The notes beneath the pieces are model-generated. The model had not been told where the DNA came from. It made no database searches and saw only the letters and a list, made by a program, of their open reading frames with translations. From assembly GCA_964393035.1 (NCBI GenBank), contig CAYMRX010000003.1, positions 385,549 through 449,548 on the forward strand: a DNA stretch of 64,000 bases. The letters are read 5' to 3'. Below, piece after piece: positions 48,968-58,170 of this stretch (within the stretch, counting starts at the first letter, position 1; every line of letters starts with the position of its first letter). Source of the DNA: Tabrizicola_A sp964393035 (GTDB lineage Bacteria; Pseudomonadota; Alphaproteobacteria; Rhodobacterales; Rhodobacteraceae). Both the position numbers and the translations under genes were made by a program.

Positions 48968-50871
48968 GCCTTTTCCCCTTTCGCTGCGCGGGCGGCATCC
49001 CAGATGCTGCAAAGGCGCGTGTATTTTGCGGCCATGTCCTGCACGGCTTGATCGTCGGTCAGTTTGCCAGCCAGCCAGCCCCGGGCGGCATCGCCAAAGA
49101 TGGTGCGGCCAATGGCAAAGCCTTTGACCAGATCATGCCCTGCGGCAAGGGTCAGCGAAGCGGCGAGGCTTTCTTCCGATGCATCCAGCCCCAGAACGAC
49201 AATGCCGCGCACATGGGGGTCGCGGGTGGTGATGGCGGTGCAGGCAGCCTCATAGGCGGCGTTGGTGGCAAAGGGTTCCAGCTTCCACCAATCGGGGTAG
49301 ATGCCCAGATCATAGAAGCGCTGAATCACCTGCGCCGAGGTGGTGTCGTTCACCGGGGCAACCTTGGACGGGATGATTTCCAACAGCATTTCCAAGCGGT
49401 TGCGGCGGCAGGCGTGGAACAGGCGCAGGACAGTGTCTTCCTGCCTAGCCTTGGTTTCCGCGTCATCGTTCGGGTGGTAGAAGCACAGCACCTTGACCAC
49501 ATGTTCCAAGGGCCATTCCGAAAGACCACCGAAATCGGGGCCGATTTCAGGCTCCAGGGTCAGGGGGCGGGAGCCGGGCCATTCCACCGGATGGCCGATC
49601 CAAAGTCCGGTTCCGGCGGCGGCGTAAAGCGCATCGCGGCCAAGACGGCTGTCGCACAGGATGCCATAGCCGGGTTGACCACCGGACACTTGCAGGGCGG
49701 CTTTCAGGCACAGTTCCTTGAAGCTGCCGATTTTGGCCGGGGTTGCGCCCTCCATCGCCTCCAGCTGCATGCGGTGGTCAAAGGCAAAGACCCGCATGGT
49801 GGACCAATCCTTGTGACGGTTGGTCGCCCAATGCACCTTCTCCAAGGCGGCGTCTTTGCGTAGGGCCTTGGTGACGACGCCACGGTTCAGGAAGAATTGC
49901 AGTTCTTCCCATGAGGGATAGGCCGGGGTGCAGCCGTGGCGCGAGACGGCAAAGGCGCCGCAGGCATTGGCGTATTTCAGGGCAATGGGCCAAGGCTCAC
50001 CATCGAGCCAGCCTTTCAGAAGGCCAGACATGAACCCATCCCCCGCGCCGAGGACATTGAACACTTCGATCGGGAAGCCAGGGCCAGCCTCGCCCTCATC
50101 AAGGCTGTCGGGGATGGGGCCGGTGAAGGCCGAGGCGCCCATCGGGCCGCGCTTGCACACAAGAGTGGCCTTCGACACCGCGCGAACGGCGCGCAGGGCG
50201 GCGATGGTGTCGGTGGTGCCGCCGGCGATGTGGAATTCCTCCTCGGTCCCGACGATCAGGTCGAAAAGGTGCAGGGTGGATTGCAGCTTGGCGGTGACGG
50301 CGGCCGATTCGATAAAGCGGCTTTCGCCGTCGCCATGGCCCGCAAGGCCCCAGAGATTCGGGCGATAGTCGATGTCCAAAGCGGTTTGCAGCCCATGCTT
50401 GCGCGCAAGGGTCAGGGCCTTCATCACCGCAGCTTCGGTGCGCAGGTGCGACAGGTGCGTGCCTGTGGCCACGACCGAGCGGGCCTGCGCGATGAAGCCT
50501 TCGTCAATGTCGTCTTCGCACAGCGCCATATCGGCGCAGTTTTCGCGGTAGAAGATCAGCGGGAATTGCTTTTCGTCGCGGATGCCCAAAAGCACCAGCG
50601 CCGTCAGGCGTTCCTTGTCGGTGATTACGCCATCCACGTTCACCCCTTCGCGCGCCAATTCTTCGCGAATGAAGCGGCCCATGTGTTCATCGCCCACACG
50701 GGTGATCAGTGCCGATTTGAGGCCCAGACGCGCGGTTCCGGCGGCCATGTTGCAAGGGCTGCCACCGATGTATTTCTGAAACGATCCCATGTCCTCCAGC
50801 CGCCCGCCGACCTGCGCGCCATATAGGTCAACCGAGGCGCGGCCGATGGTGATGACGTCGAGCGATTTCAT
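48964..50871 (-). CDS. iolC: bifunctional 5-dehydro-2-deoxygluconokinase / DUF2090 aldolase-like protein
   Basis: Fusion of 635 residues. The N-terminal PfkB kinase (about 1-325) has IGRASVDLYG, YIGGSPCNMAAGTARLG and the ATP motif FNVLGAGDGFMSGLL, and phosphorylates 2-deoxy-5-ketogluconate. The C-terminal half (about 335-620) is a DUF2090 domain, thought to supply the IolJ-type aldolase step (CDSRLGRDALYAA, KLEPFATNAAYEA). This fused form is common in alphaproteobacteria. GGAGG precedes the ATG by 5 bases. First gene of the operon, behind a GGAA-N6-TTCC site. Confidence 0.94.
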   Translation of the reverse strand: MKSLDVITIGRASVDLYGAQVGGRLEDMGSFQKYIGGSPCNMAAGTARLGLKSALITRVGDEHMGRFIREELAREGVNVDGVITDKERLTALVLLGIRDEKQFPLIFYRENCADMALCEDDIDEGFIAQARSVVATGTHLSHLRTEAAVMKALTLARKHGLQTALDIDYRPNLWGLAGHGDGESRFIESAAVTAKLQSTLHLFDLIVGTEEEFHIAGGTTDTIAALRAVRAVSKATLVCKRGPMGASAFTGPIPDSLDEGEAGPGFPIEVFNVLGAGDGFMSGLLKGWLDGEPWPIALKYANACGAFAVSRHGCTPAYPSWEELQFFLNRGVVTKALRKDAALEKVHWATNRHKDWSTMRVFAFDHRMQLEAMEGATPAKIGSFKELCLKAALQVSGGQPGYGILCDSRLGRDALYAAAGTGLWIGHPVEWPGSRPLTLEPEIGPDFGGLSEWPLEHVVKVLCFYHPNDDAETKARQEDTVLRLFHACRRNRLEMLLEIIPSKVAPVNDTTSAQVIQRFYDLGIYPDWWKLEPFATNAAYEAACTAITTRDPHVRGIVVLGLDASEESLAASLTLAAGHDLVKGFAIGRTIFGDAARGWLAGKLTDDQAVQDMAAKYTRLCSIWDAARAAKGEKA

Positions 50872-50898
50872 GGGGGCCTCCGAAGCTGGGCGGGTTCG

Positions 50899-50914
50899 TG
50901 GAATAAATATTCCA
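50899..50914. promoter_or_regulatory. IolR-type operator (GGAA-N6-TTCC) upstream of iolC
   Basis: The bases TGGAATAAATATTCCA form 7-bp inverted arms around AA. The core GGAA-N6-TTCC equals the motif reported for the rhizobial RpiR-family repressor IolR. It lies 28 bases upstream of iolC. No iolR gene is in the window. Confidence 0.65.
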
Positions 50915-50941
50915 TTTCCGCGCAGAATGGAAGACTTCTTT

Positions 50942-51319
50942 CTATTGCAGTGGGCGTGGCGGCAAAGGGCGCAATACTAGGGGATCAGCCCAGATGGACA
51001 CGTAAATCTCTGGCCCGTGGGGGCCGGACAGATGTTCCGGTGTCAGGCCGACGATTCGCACCCGCATCGGGGCACCGCTGCGAATGGCGGGGGCCAGGAT
51101 CTTGGCAATGACCGGCCCAAGATGGCCCAGTGCCGCCTCTTGCCGATAGGGAAAAAGCCCAAGGTAGCGGCGCGTCACCACGGCTGTCAGGGTGACGTCT
51201 CCGGTTTCGGTCAGATGCAGGTGGGCAGGATCACCGATGCAAAGCCCCGATCTGCCGACATGGCAGCGCAACCCCAGAACGGGGGTTTTGGGCAAAACGG
51301 GATGCAAGGTTTCGATCAT
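50942..51319 (-). CDS. conserved hypothetical protein, 125 aa
   Basis: I do not recognise this protein. It starts at the ATG 51319 with AGGAG seven bases upstream and has no signal peptide or membrane helix. The sequence has a beta-rich feel: VLGLRCHVGRSGLCIGD, LTAVVTRRYLGLFPYRQE, GPHGPEIYVSIWADP, and a Pro/Arg-rich tail. It is divergent from clpB and upstream of iolC on the same strand; the iol operator lies just after its stop, so it is probably a separate transcript. Confidence 0.65.
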   Translation of the reverse strand: MIETLHPVLPKTPVLGLRCHVGRSGLCIGDPAHLHLTETGDVTLTAVVTRRYLGLFPYRQEAALGHLGPVIAKILAPAIRSGAPMRVRIVGLTPEHLSGPHGPEIYVSIWADPLVLRPLPPRPLQ

Positions 51320-51624
51320 CGGCGCGCTCCTGTAACTTTTGTCGCGATCAGGCGCGGGCGGTGCCGCTTGTGCAACCGGGGGCGGCGGTGGGTTGCTGAT
51401 GCAATCTGCAATTTGGGCGGATGTTCGACCGTGCAGCGCGATGGCCCGGCGATTCTTTGCCATGAGCGGAAAACCCCCGGCAAAATGCCGCGAAAGAATC
51501 CGGACCTGTCCATGATTCCTGACATTGCAAAAGGCAAAGTGTCTCCCCAGATTACGCCTGAGGCCATGGCGGCTGTGCTGGGGTTCCGGGCACCGCGAAG
51601 GCGCTTTGCAAAGGAGAATGACCG
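51320..51624 (+). other. 305-base region upstream of clpB
   Basis: No convincing gene. It holds a heat-shock-type promoter candidate near 51525-51550 and a 47-codon plus-strand reading frame (51485-51628) whose TGA overlaps the clpB ATG. That frame has only weak ribosome-site support and moderate third-position GC, so I leave it unannotated. The clpB ribosome site AAGGAG is 8 bases before the ATG. Confidence 0.5.
51525..51550 (+). promoter_or_regulatory. RpoH-like promoter candidate for clpB
   Basis: TTGCAAA (51525-51531) and CCCCAG (51545-51550) are separated by 13 bases, close to the sigma-32 pattern CTTGAAA-N13-CCCCATnT, about 75 bases upstream of clpB, a classic heat-shock gene. Confidence 0.45.
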
Positions 51625-54240
51625 ATGAATTTGGAGAAATTCACGGAGCGGTCGCGTGGTTTTATTCAAGCCGCCCAGACCATCGCGATGCGCGAAGATC
51701 ACCAGCGCGTTTTGCCTGATCACCTGTTGAAGGCCCTGATGGATGACGATCAGGGGCTGGCCGCCAATCTGATCCGCAAGGCGGGTGGCGCGCCTGATCG
51801 GGTGATTGAGGCGATCAATGCGTCCATCGCCAAATTGCCCAAAGTGACAGGCGGCGAGGGGAACACCTATGTCGATCCCTCGCTTGTGCGGGTTCTGGAC
51901 GAGGCGGAAGCCGTGGCCAAGAAAGCTGGTGACAGCTTTGTTCCGGTGGAGCGGTTGCTGACCGCGCTGGCATTGGTGAACACGAGGGCGCGGGATGCGC
52001 TGACGGCGGGGGCGGTGAACGCCAACGGGCTGAATGCGGCCATCAACGAGGTTCGCAAGGGGCGGACGGCGGATAGCGCGAGCGCCGAGGACACGATGGA
52101 GGCGCTGAAGAAATACGCCCGCGACCTGACCGAGGCGGCGGCACAGGGCAGGATTGACCCGATCATCGGGCGCGATGAGGAAATCCGCCGGGCGATGCAG
52201 GTGCTATCTCGCCGGACCAAGAACAACCCGGTGCTGATCGGCGAGCCGGGCGTGGGGAAAACGGCGATTGCAGAAGGTCTGGCGCTGCGCATCGTCAATG
52301 GCGATGTGCCGGAATCCCTGCGCAACAAGAAGCTGATGGCGCTGGACATGGGCGCCTTGATCGCCGGGGCCAAGTATCGCGGCGAGTTTGAAGAACGTCT
52401 GAAGGCCGTTCTGAACGAGGTGACGTCGGCCGAGGGCGAGATCATCCTGTTCATCGACGAGATGCACACGCTGGTGGGCGCGGGGAAATCCGATGGCGCG
52501 ATGGATGCGGCGAACCTTATCAAGCCCGCCTTGGCGCGGGGCGAATTGCACTGCGTCGGCGCGACCACGCTGGATGAATACCGCAAATATGTGGAAAAGG
52601 ATGCAGCTTTGGCCCGCCGGTTCCAGCCGGTGATGGTGTCTGAACCGACGGTCGAAGATTCGATCTCGATCCTGCGGGGGATCAAGGAAAAGTATGAACT
52701 GCACCACGGCGTGCGGATTGCCGACTCGGCTCTGGTCGCGGCGGCAACGCTGTCGCACCGTTATATCACCGACCGGTTCCTGCCCGATAAGGCCATCGAC
52801 CTGATGGACGAGGCCGCCAGCCGGTTGCGGATGGAGGTGGACAGCAAGCCCGAAGAACTGGACGCGCTGGATCGTCAGATTCTGCAAGGCCAGATCGAGG
52901 CCGAGGCATTGAAGAAAGAGGATGACGCGGCGTCCAAGGACCGGCTGGAAAAGCTGGAAAAGGAACTGGCTGACCTGCAACAGAAATCGGCGGAGCTGAC
53001 GGCGAAATGGCAGGCGGAACGCGACTCGCTTGAGGCCGCGCGTGATCTGAAAGAGCAGCTTGACCGTGCCCGTGCCGAGTTGGAGCAGGCCAAGCGCGAG
53101 GGTGATTTCGGCAAGGCTGGGGAATTGCAATACGGTCGCATCCCCGGGCTGGAGAAGTCTCTGGCCGAGGCGGAGGCCCGCGAAGGCGAGGCCCTGGTGG
53201 CCGAGGCCGTGCGGCCCGAGCAGATTGCCGAGGTTGTCGAACGCTGGACCGGGATTCCGGTGGCCAAGATGCTGGAAGGTGAACGTGAGAAACTCCTGCG
53301 GATGGAGGAGGGACTGGGCAAGCGCGTCATCGGCCAACACTCTGCCGTGGTCGCGGTGTCGAATGCCGTGCGCCGCGCGCGGGCGGGGCTGAACGACGAG
53401 GGGCGGCCTTTGGGCAGCTTCCTGTTCCTTGGCCCGACCGGGGTGGGTAAGACCGAACTGACCAAGGCTGTCGCCGCCTATCTTTTCGACGACGAAAACG
53501 CGATGGTCCGCATCGACATGTCGGAGTTCATGGAAAAGCACTCGGTCGCCCGTCTGATCGGCGCGCCTCCGGGCTATGTCGGCTATGACGAAGGCGGGGT
53601 GCTGACCGAAGCGGTGCGGCGGCGGCCCTATCAGGTCGTGCTGTTCGACGAGGTGGAAAAGGCCCACCCCGATGTGTTCAACGTGCTGTTGCAGGTGTTG
53701 GACGATGGCATCCTGACCGACGGTCAGGGCCGCACAGTCGATTTCAAACAGACGCTGATCATCCTGACCTCGAACCTTGGGGCGCGGGCCTTGTCGGAAC
53801 TGCCCGAAGGCGCCGACCCGGCAGGCGCGCGGCATGAGGTGGAAGAGGCGGTGCGGCTGCATTTCCGGCCGGAATTCCTGAACCGTCTGGATGAGCAGAT
53901 CATCTTCGATCGTCTGAACCGGGCGGATATGGACGGCATCGTCACCATCCAACTCAAGCGGTTGGAAAAGCGTCTGGCGGCCCGCAAGGTTGCGCTGGAG
54001 TTGGACGCTGACGCCCGTGCTTGGCTGGCGGACGAAGGCTATGATCCGGTTTTCGGGGCGCGGCCTTTGAAGCGGGTGATCCAGCGTCACCTGCAAGACC
54101 CACTGGCGGAAATGATCCTTGCCGGCGATGTGCTGGACGGGACGACCATCAAGATCAGCGCCGGGCCGGAAGGATTGTTGATCGGCGACCGGGTGTCAGC
54201 CTCGCGCCGGACAAGGCCCAGCGAAGCCGTGGTGCATTGA
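51625..54240 (+). CDS. clpB: ATP-dependent disaggregase ClpB
   Basis: Heat-shock AAA+ chaperone of 871 residues that reactivates aggregated proteins with DnaK. Architecture is complete: N-terminal repeat domain (1-145), first ATPase with GEPGVGKT (206-213), a coiled-coil middle domain (about 410-530; EKLEKELADLQQKSAEL), second ATPase with GPTGVGKT (603-610), and a C-terminal domain. The presence of the full middle domain separates it from ClpA and ClpC. Monocistronic, with a terminator behind it. Confidence 0.97.
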   Translation: MNLEKFTERSRGFIQAAQTIAMREDHQRVLPDHLLKALMDDDQGLAANLIRKAGGAPDRVIEAINASIAKLPKVTGGEGNTYVDPSLVRVLDEAEAVAKKAGDSFVPVERLLTALALVNTRARDALTAGAVNANGLNAAINEVRKGRTADSASAEDTMEALKKYARDLTEAAAQGRIDPIIGRDEEIRRAMQVLSRRTKNNPVLIGEPGVGKTAIAEGLALRIVNGDVPESLRNKKLMALDMGALIAGAKYRGEFEERLKAVLNEVTSAEGEIILFIDEMHTLVGAGKSDGAMDAANLIKPALARGELHCVGATTLDEYRKYVEKDAALARRFQPVMVSEPTVEDSISILRGIKEKYELHHGVRIADSALVAAATLSHRYITDRFLPDKAIDLMDEAASRLRMEVDSKPEELDALDRQILQGQIEAEALKKEDDAASKDRLEKLEKELADLQQKSAELTAKWQAERDSLEAARDLKEQLDRARAELEQAKREGDFGKAGELQYGRIPGLEKSLAEAEAREGEALVAEAVRPEQIAEVVERWTGIPVAKMLEGEREKLLRMEEGLGKRVIGQHSAVVAVSNAVRRARAGLNDEGRPLGSFLFLGPTGVGKTELTKAVAAYLFDDENAMVRIDMSEFMEKHSVARLIGAPPGYVGYDEGGVLTEAVRRRPYQVVLFDEVEKAHPDVFNVLLQVLDDGILTDGQGRTVDFKQTLIILTSNLGARALSELPEGADPAGARHEVEEAVRLHFRPEFLNRLDEQIIFDRLNRADMDGIVTIQLKRLEKRLAARKVALELDADARAWLADEGYDPVFGARPLKRVIQRHLQDPLAEMILAGDVLDGTTIKISAGPEGLLIGDRVSASRRTRPSEAVVH

Positions 54241-54247
54241 AACGAAG

Positions 54248-54280
54248 AAGGCCCCTGCACCACGCGGGGGCCTTTCCATT
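54248..54280 (+). terminator. terminator after clpB
   Basis: AAGGCCCC (54248-54255) pairs with GGGGCCTT (54267-54274) and is followed by TCCATTT, 8 bases past the clpB stop. The T-tract is short. Confidence 0.75.
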
Positions 54281-54351
54281 TCGGCGCGGGCTTGAAATTT
54301 GATCATATTTGCGCGTAGCCTCTGGCAAGACCTAATGCCAAAGGACAGAAA

Positions 54352-55383
54352 ATGCGCTGGACCATGCCCTCTGAGACCGCCCCGCAGGACCGCATCTGGA
54401 TGGCCTTTCCACGGGAAGGCACGACGCTGGGCGAAACCATGGCCGAGCGCGAGGCAGGTTATGCCACCTGGACCGCTGTCGCCCACGCGATTGCCGAGTT
54501 TGAGCCGGTGACGATGATCGTGGACCCTTCGGAAACCGCCCGCGCGCGGAAGATGCTGGGCGCGGGGATCGAGATCGTCGAACGGGTGATCGACGATTTC
54601 TGGATGCGCGATCCGGGACCGACCTTTGTGCAGGATGAAAAGGGCGGTCTGGCCGCTGTGGATTGGATCTTCAACGGCTGGGGCGGTGGGGAATGGACTT
54701 CGGCCACCCACGACCGAGGTCTGGCGCAGTTCATCGCGGGCATTGCGGGCGTGCCGGTGGTGTCGTCGCTTTTGGTGAACGAGGGCGGTGGGATTCACGT
54801 TGACGGCGAAGGCACGATCTTTCTGACCGAGACGGTGCAGCTGGACCCCGACCGCAACCCCCATGCCGACAAGGCCCGGGTGGAGGCCGAGATGGCGCGG
54901 ACGCTGGGCACCGAAAAGGCGATCTGGCTGCCCAAGGGGCTGACGCGCGATTACGACACCTTTGGCACGCGCGGCCATGTTGATATCGTTGCGACCTTTG
55001 CCGCGCCGGGCAAGGTGCTGCTGCACGATCAGCAAAACCCGGATCATCCGGATCATGCGGTGATGGCCGCGATTCGCGCCCAGTTGCAGGGGGAAACCGA
55101 TGCCAAGGGCCGCAAGCTGGAGATCATTGCGCTGCCCGCGCCAGAGACCCTGCGCGACGGGCATGGCTTTGTCGATTACAGCTATGTCAACCATCTGGTC
55201 ATCAATGGTGCAGTCATCGCCTGCGCCTTTGGCGAGCCGCGCGCCGATGCCCGCGCCGCTGAGATTTTGGCAGCGGCCTATCCCGGTCGGCGCGTCGTTC
55301 CGGTGGATGCGCGCGAGTTGTTTGCCCGTGGCGGTGGGGTGCATTGCATCACCCAGCAACAGCCCAAACCGTTGGTGCGGTGA
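54352..55383 (+). CDS. aguA: agmatine deiminase / peptidylarginine-deiminase family
   Basis: Guanidine-modifying enzyme of 343 residues expected to turn agmatine into N-carbamoylputrescine and ammonia. Family motifs: MPSETAPQDRIWMAFP, DDFWMRDPGPTFV, NEGGGIHVDGEGTIFLTE, GHVDIVATF, and the C-terminal nucleophile motif GGGVHCITQQQP with Cys332. It shares one base with the following amidase (TGATG), so the pair is coupled. The amidase replaces the usual N-carbamoylputrescine hydrolase of the nitrilase type, which raises the question of the true substrate. Confidence 0.85.
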   Translation: MRWTMPSETAPQDRIWMAFPREGTTLGETMAEREAGYATWTAVAHAIAEFEPVTMIVDPSETARARKMLGAGIEIVERVIDDFWMRDPGPTFVQDEKGGLAAVDWIFNGWGGGEWTSATHDRGLAQFIAGIAGVPVVSSLLVNEGGGIHVDGEGTIFLTETVQLDPDRNPHADKARVEAEMARTLGTEKAIWLPKGLTRDYDTFGTRGHVDIVATFAAPGKVLLHDQQNPDHPDHAVMAAIRAQLQGETDAKGRKLEIIALPAPETLRDGHGFVDYSYVNHLVINGAVIACAFGEPRADARAAEILAAAYPGRRVVPVDARELFARGGGVHCITQQQPKPLVR

Positions 55384-57341
55384 TGCGGCTGGTCGAGGCC
55401 ACGATTGCCGAACTTCGTGCGGCGTTGCAGACGGGTGAGATCACCTCGGTTGCGCTGGTCGCCGCCTATCTTGACCGGATCGCAGCCTATGATCGCAGCG
55501 GCATTCATCTGAATGCCGTGTCCGTGCTGAACCCGGCGATGTTTGATGAGGCCCGCGCGTCGGATTTGCGGCGTGCGCAGGGGCAGGCTTTGGGTCCGCT
55601 GGATGGCATCCCCTATACAGCGAAAGACAGCTATAAGGTGCGCGGGTTGACCGTGGCTGCCGGATCGCCCGCCTTTGCCGGGCTGGTGGCCAATGAAGAC
55701 GCCTTTGCGATTGAGCGGTTGCGAGCTGCAGGGGCGGTGCTGATCGGGCTGACCAATATGCCACCGATGGCCAATGGCGGCATGCAGCGCGGGGTCTATG
55801 GTCGCGCCGAAAGCCCCTATTCGGCGGATTGGCTGACGGCGGCTTTCGGGTCGGGTTCATCGAACGGCTCTGGCACCGCAACGGCGGCGAGTTTCGCCGC
55901 CTTTGGTCTGGGCGAGGAAACCTGGTCCTCGGGCCGGGCACCTGCCGCCAACAACGGGCTTTGCGCCTATACCCCGTCGCGCGGGGTGATCTCGGTCCGG
56001 GGGAACTGGCCCTTGGTGCCGACCATGGATGTGGTGGTGCCGCATACCCGGACCATGGCCGACATGCTGGAGGTGCTGGAAGTCATCGTTGCCGAGGATG
56101 CCGAGACGCGGGGCGATCTCTGGCGGCGGCAGCCTTGGGTGGCGATCCCGAAACTGGCGGAGCATCGGCCTGAGGCTTACCCGGCGCTGAGGGGGTCATT
56201 GCAGGGCAAGCGGTTGGGCGTGCCGAAGATGTATATCAACGCAGACCCCTTGGCGGGAACGTCCGAGGGGCCGGGGATCGGCGGGCCGACCGGGCAGCGG
56301 ATTGAAACCCGGGCCTCGATCATGGCGCTTTGGTCAAAGGCGCGCGCGGCGCTGGAAGCGGCGGGGGCCGAGGTGGTGGAGGTCGATTTCCCGCTGGTCA
56401 CGAATTATGAAGGCGACCGCCCCGGCGCACCCAAGATCATGACGCGTGGGCTGGTCAGCCCGGACTATCTGCGGCGTGAAATCATCGACCTTTCGGTCTG
56501 GGCTTGGGATGATTTTCTGAAGGCCAATGGGCAGGCTGGACTGGGCAACCTCGCATCAGTCGATGGCGCGCAGATTTTCCCACGGCCCAGGGAGGCTTTG
56601 CCAGACCGCTACACTGGCTTTGACGATGATATTGCCGACTATCCGGCCCAAGCCCGCGCCCATCCGCCGGGGGATTTCCGCGACATTCCGCATCTGGCGG
56701 CAGGCTTTGCCGGGCTGGAGCAAACGCGCAAGGTCGATCTGGAAGACTGGATGGACCGCCTTGACCTTGACGCCGTGATCTTTCCGGCGGTGGCGGATAT
56801 TGGCCCTGCGGATGCCGATGTGAACCCCGCTTCGGCCGATCTGGCGTGGCGCAACGGCACATGGGTGGCCAACGGCAATCTGACGATCCGTCATATGGGG
56901 GTGCCGACGGTCACGGTGCCGATGGGGCGAATGGCCGATACCGGCATGCCCGCCGGTTTGACCTTTGCCGGGCGCGGTTGGGAGGATGCCAAATTGCTGG
57001 CGCTGGCTGCTGCTTTTGAGGCCTTGGGTTCGTTCCGCAATGCCCCGCCCCGCACGCCTGATCTGGGGCCGGTGGCGGCCATGGACGTGCCAAAGGATGC
57101 GGAAAGTCCGCTCTTGCAGGTTACGGCAGTGACAGATGGTGGGGGTATGATTCGTCTGGACATCCGCACGGACCGACCCATCAACCTGCTTACCATCGAC
57201 GGCAAGCCTGTCTCGGGCCAAAGCCACCTTTGGCCGCGCAACACCCGTGCTCACAGCGAATGGGAACCGCCGCGCGGGCCGCTGGTTATCGCCCGCTTTG
57301 CGGACGGGCATGCGGCCTTTGTCGCGTTGGGTCAGCCCTGA
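55383..57341 (+). CDS. amidase-signature family hydrolase
   Basis: Amidase of 652 residues, longer than the usual 450-500 because of an insert and a C-terminal extension of roughly 100 residues (from about 555). The Ser-cisSer-Lys triad is recognisable: Lys81 in TAKDSYK, the GSGSSNGSG loop (156-164), and Ser183 in WSSGRAPA, where most relatives have GGSIRxPA. The substrate is unknown; coupling to agmatine deiminase suggests an amide or ureido compound from guanidine breakdown. Its last 10 bases overlap the end of the convergent gntR gene. Confidence 0.82.
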   Translation: MRLVEATIAELRAALQTGEITSVALVAAYLDRIAAYDRSGIHLNAVSVLNPAMFDEARASDLRRAQGQALGPLDGIPYTAKDSYKVRGLTVAAGSPAFAGLVANEDAFAIERLRAAGAVLIGLTNMPPMANGGMQRGVYGRAESPYSADWLTAAFGSGSSNGSGTATAASFAAFGLGEETWSSGRAPAANNGLCAYTPSRGVISVRGNWPLVPTMDVVVPHTRTMADMLEVLEVIVAEDAETRGDLWRRQPWVAIPKLAEHRPEAYPALRGSLQGKRLGVPKMYINADPLAGTSEGPGIGGPTGQRIETRASIMALWSKARAALEAAGAEVVEVDFPLVTNYEGDRPGAPKIMTRGLVSPDYLRREIIDLSVWAWDDFLKANGQAGLGNLASVDGAQIFPRPREALPDRYTGFDDDIADYPAQARAHPPGDFRDIPHLAAGFAGLEQTRKVDLEDWMDRLDLDAVIFPAVADIGPADADVNPASADLAWRNGTWVANGNLTIRHMGVPTVTVPMGRMADTGMPAGLTFAGRGWEDAKLLALAAAFEALGSFRNAPPRTPDLGPVAAMDVPKDAESPLLQVTAVTDGGGMIRLDIRTDRPINLLTIDGKPVSGQSHLWPRNTRAHSEWEPPRGPLVIARFADGHAAFVALGQP

Positions 57342-58108
57342 GGGGTGGGGCTGGCGTCCAGCCGCAATTCGGCGATAAAATCGTAGATGTCGGATCGGTA
57401 TAGCCCGCGGGTGAACTCCACCGGGCGGCCCGAGGCGAGGTATCCGGTGCGGTCGATGCGCAGCACGGCTTGGCCTGCCTCCATATGCAAAAGCTGCGCC
57501 TCGGACACTTTCAGATTGGCGGCTGAGACCCGCTGCACGGCATGGGTCGGCACATGACCCAGCGCGCGGATGTGGTCGTAAAGTGAGCCCTTCACGGCCT
57601 CGGGGTCGGGCAATATGTCCGCGGGCCATGAGGAATATTCCAGCGCCATCGGTACGCCATCGGCAGAGCGCAGCCGTTCGATCCGCGCCACCCGGCCAGA
57701 GGCCATCAGGCCAAGTGCTTGTTGTTCCGCCGGTGTGGGGGCATGCAGCCCGGCGGACAGGATACGGCTGGTCGGCACCTTGCCGCGCTGGCGCATGTAA
57801 TCGGTGAAAGACACCAGCATGGATTGCGAATTGTCCATCCGGGCGCGGGGGGCGCGGACAAAGGTTCCCGCGCCGCGCCGTTGTTCCAGCTGGCCGTCCT
57901 CGACCAGTTGGCCCACGGCCTTGCGCACCGTCACCCGGCTGACTTGCGCCAGTTCGGCCAGATCGCGTTCGGGCGGGATCTGGGTTTCCGGCCGCAGGGT
58001 GCCATCGGCGATCGAGGCCACCAAATGCCGGTAAAGCTGTTCATAGCGCGGACCATGGCCCTCGCGGAACCAGATCTCGGGGTGAAACAGGGCATCGTTG
58101 CGGGGCAT
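57332..58108 (-). CDS. GntR/HutC-family regulator
   Basis: Regulator of 258 residues: winged helix (about 18-85; LRPETQIPPERDLAEL, VSRVTVRKAVGQLVED) and a UTRA domain (about 100-250). It resembles the NagR-like protein at 34.5 kb in overall layout but differs clearly in sequence. It lies 62 bases downstream of hpaI on the same strand, so it may regulate the homoprotocatechuate operon; it also faces the amidase gene. Which of the two it controls cannot be settled from sequence. Confidence 0.87.
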   Translation of the reverse strand: MPRNDALFHPEIWFREGHGPRYEQLYRHLVASIADGTLRPETQIPPERDLAELAQVSRVTVRKAVGQLVEDGQLEQRRGAGTFVRAPRARMDNSQSMLVSFTDYMRQRGKVPTSRILSAGLHAPTPAEQQALGLMASGRVARIERLRSADGVPMALEYSSWPADILPDPEAVKGSLYDHIRALGHVPTHAVQRVSAANLKVSEAQLLHMEAGQAVLRIDRTGYLASGRPVEFTRGLYRSDIYDFIAELRLDASPTPQG

Positions 58109-58170
58109 GCGCAGGCCTTTTGCGGAACATTGCCCTATTGGGCCGCAAATCGCCGCTACGGCAAGCAGAT

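Noticed and set aside
52204..54096. A 630-codon minus-strand frame opposite clpB
   Set aside because: Low-complexity His/Gln/Arg-rich product and complete ClpB on the other strand mark it as a shadow.
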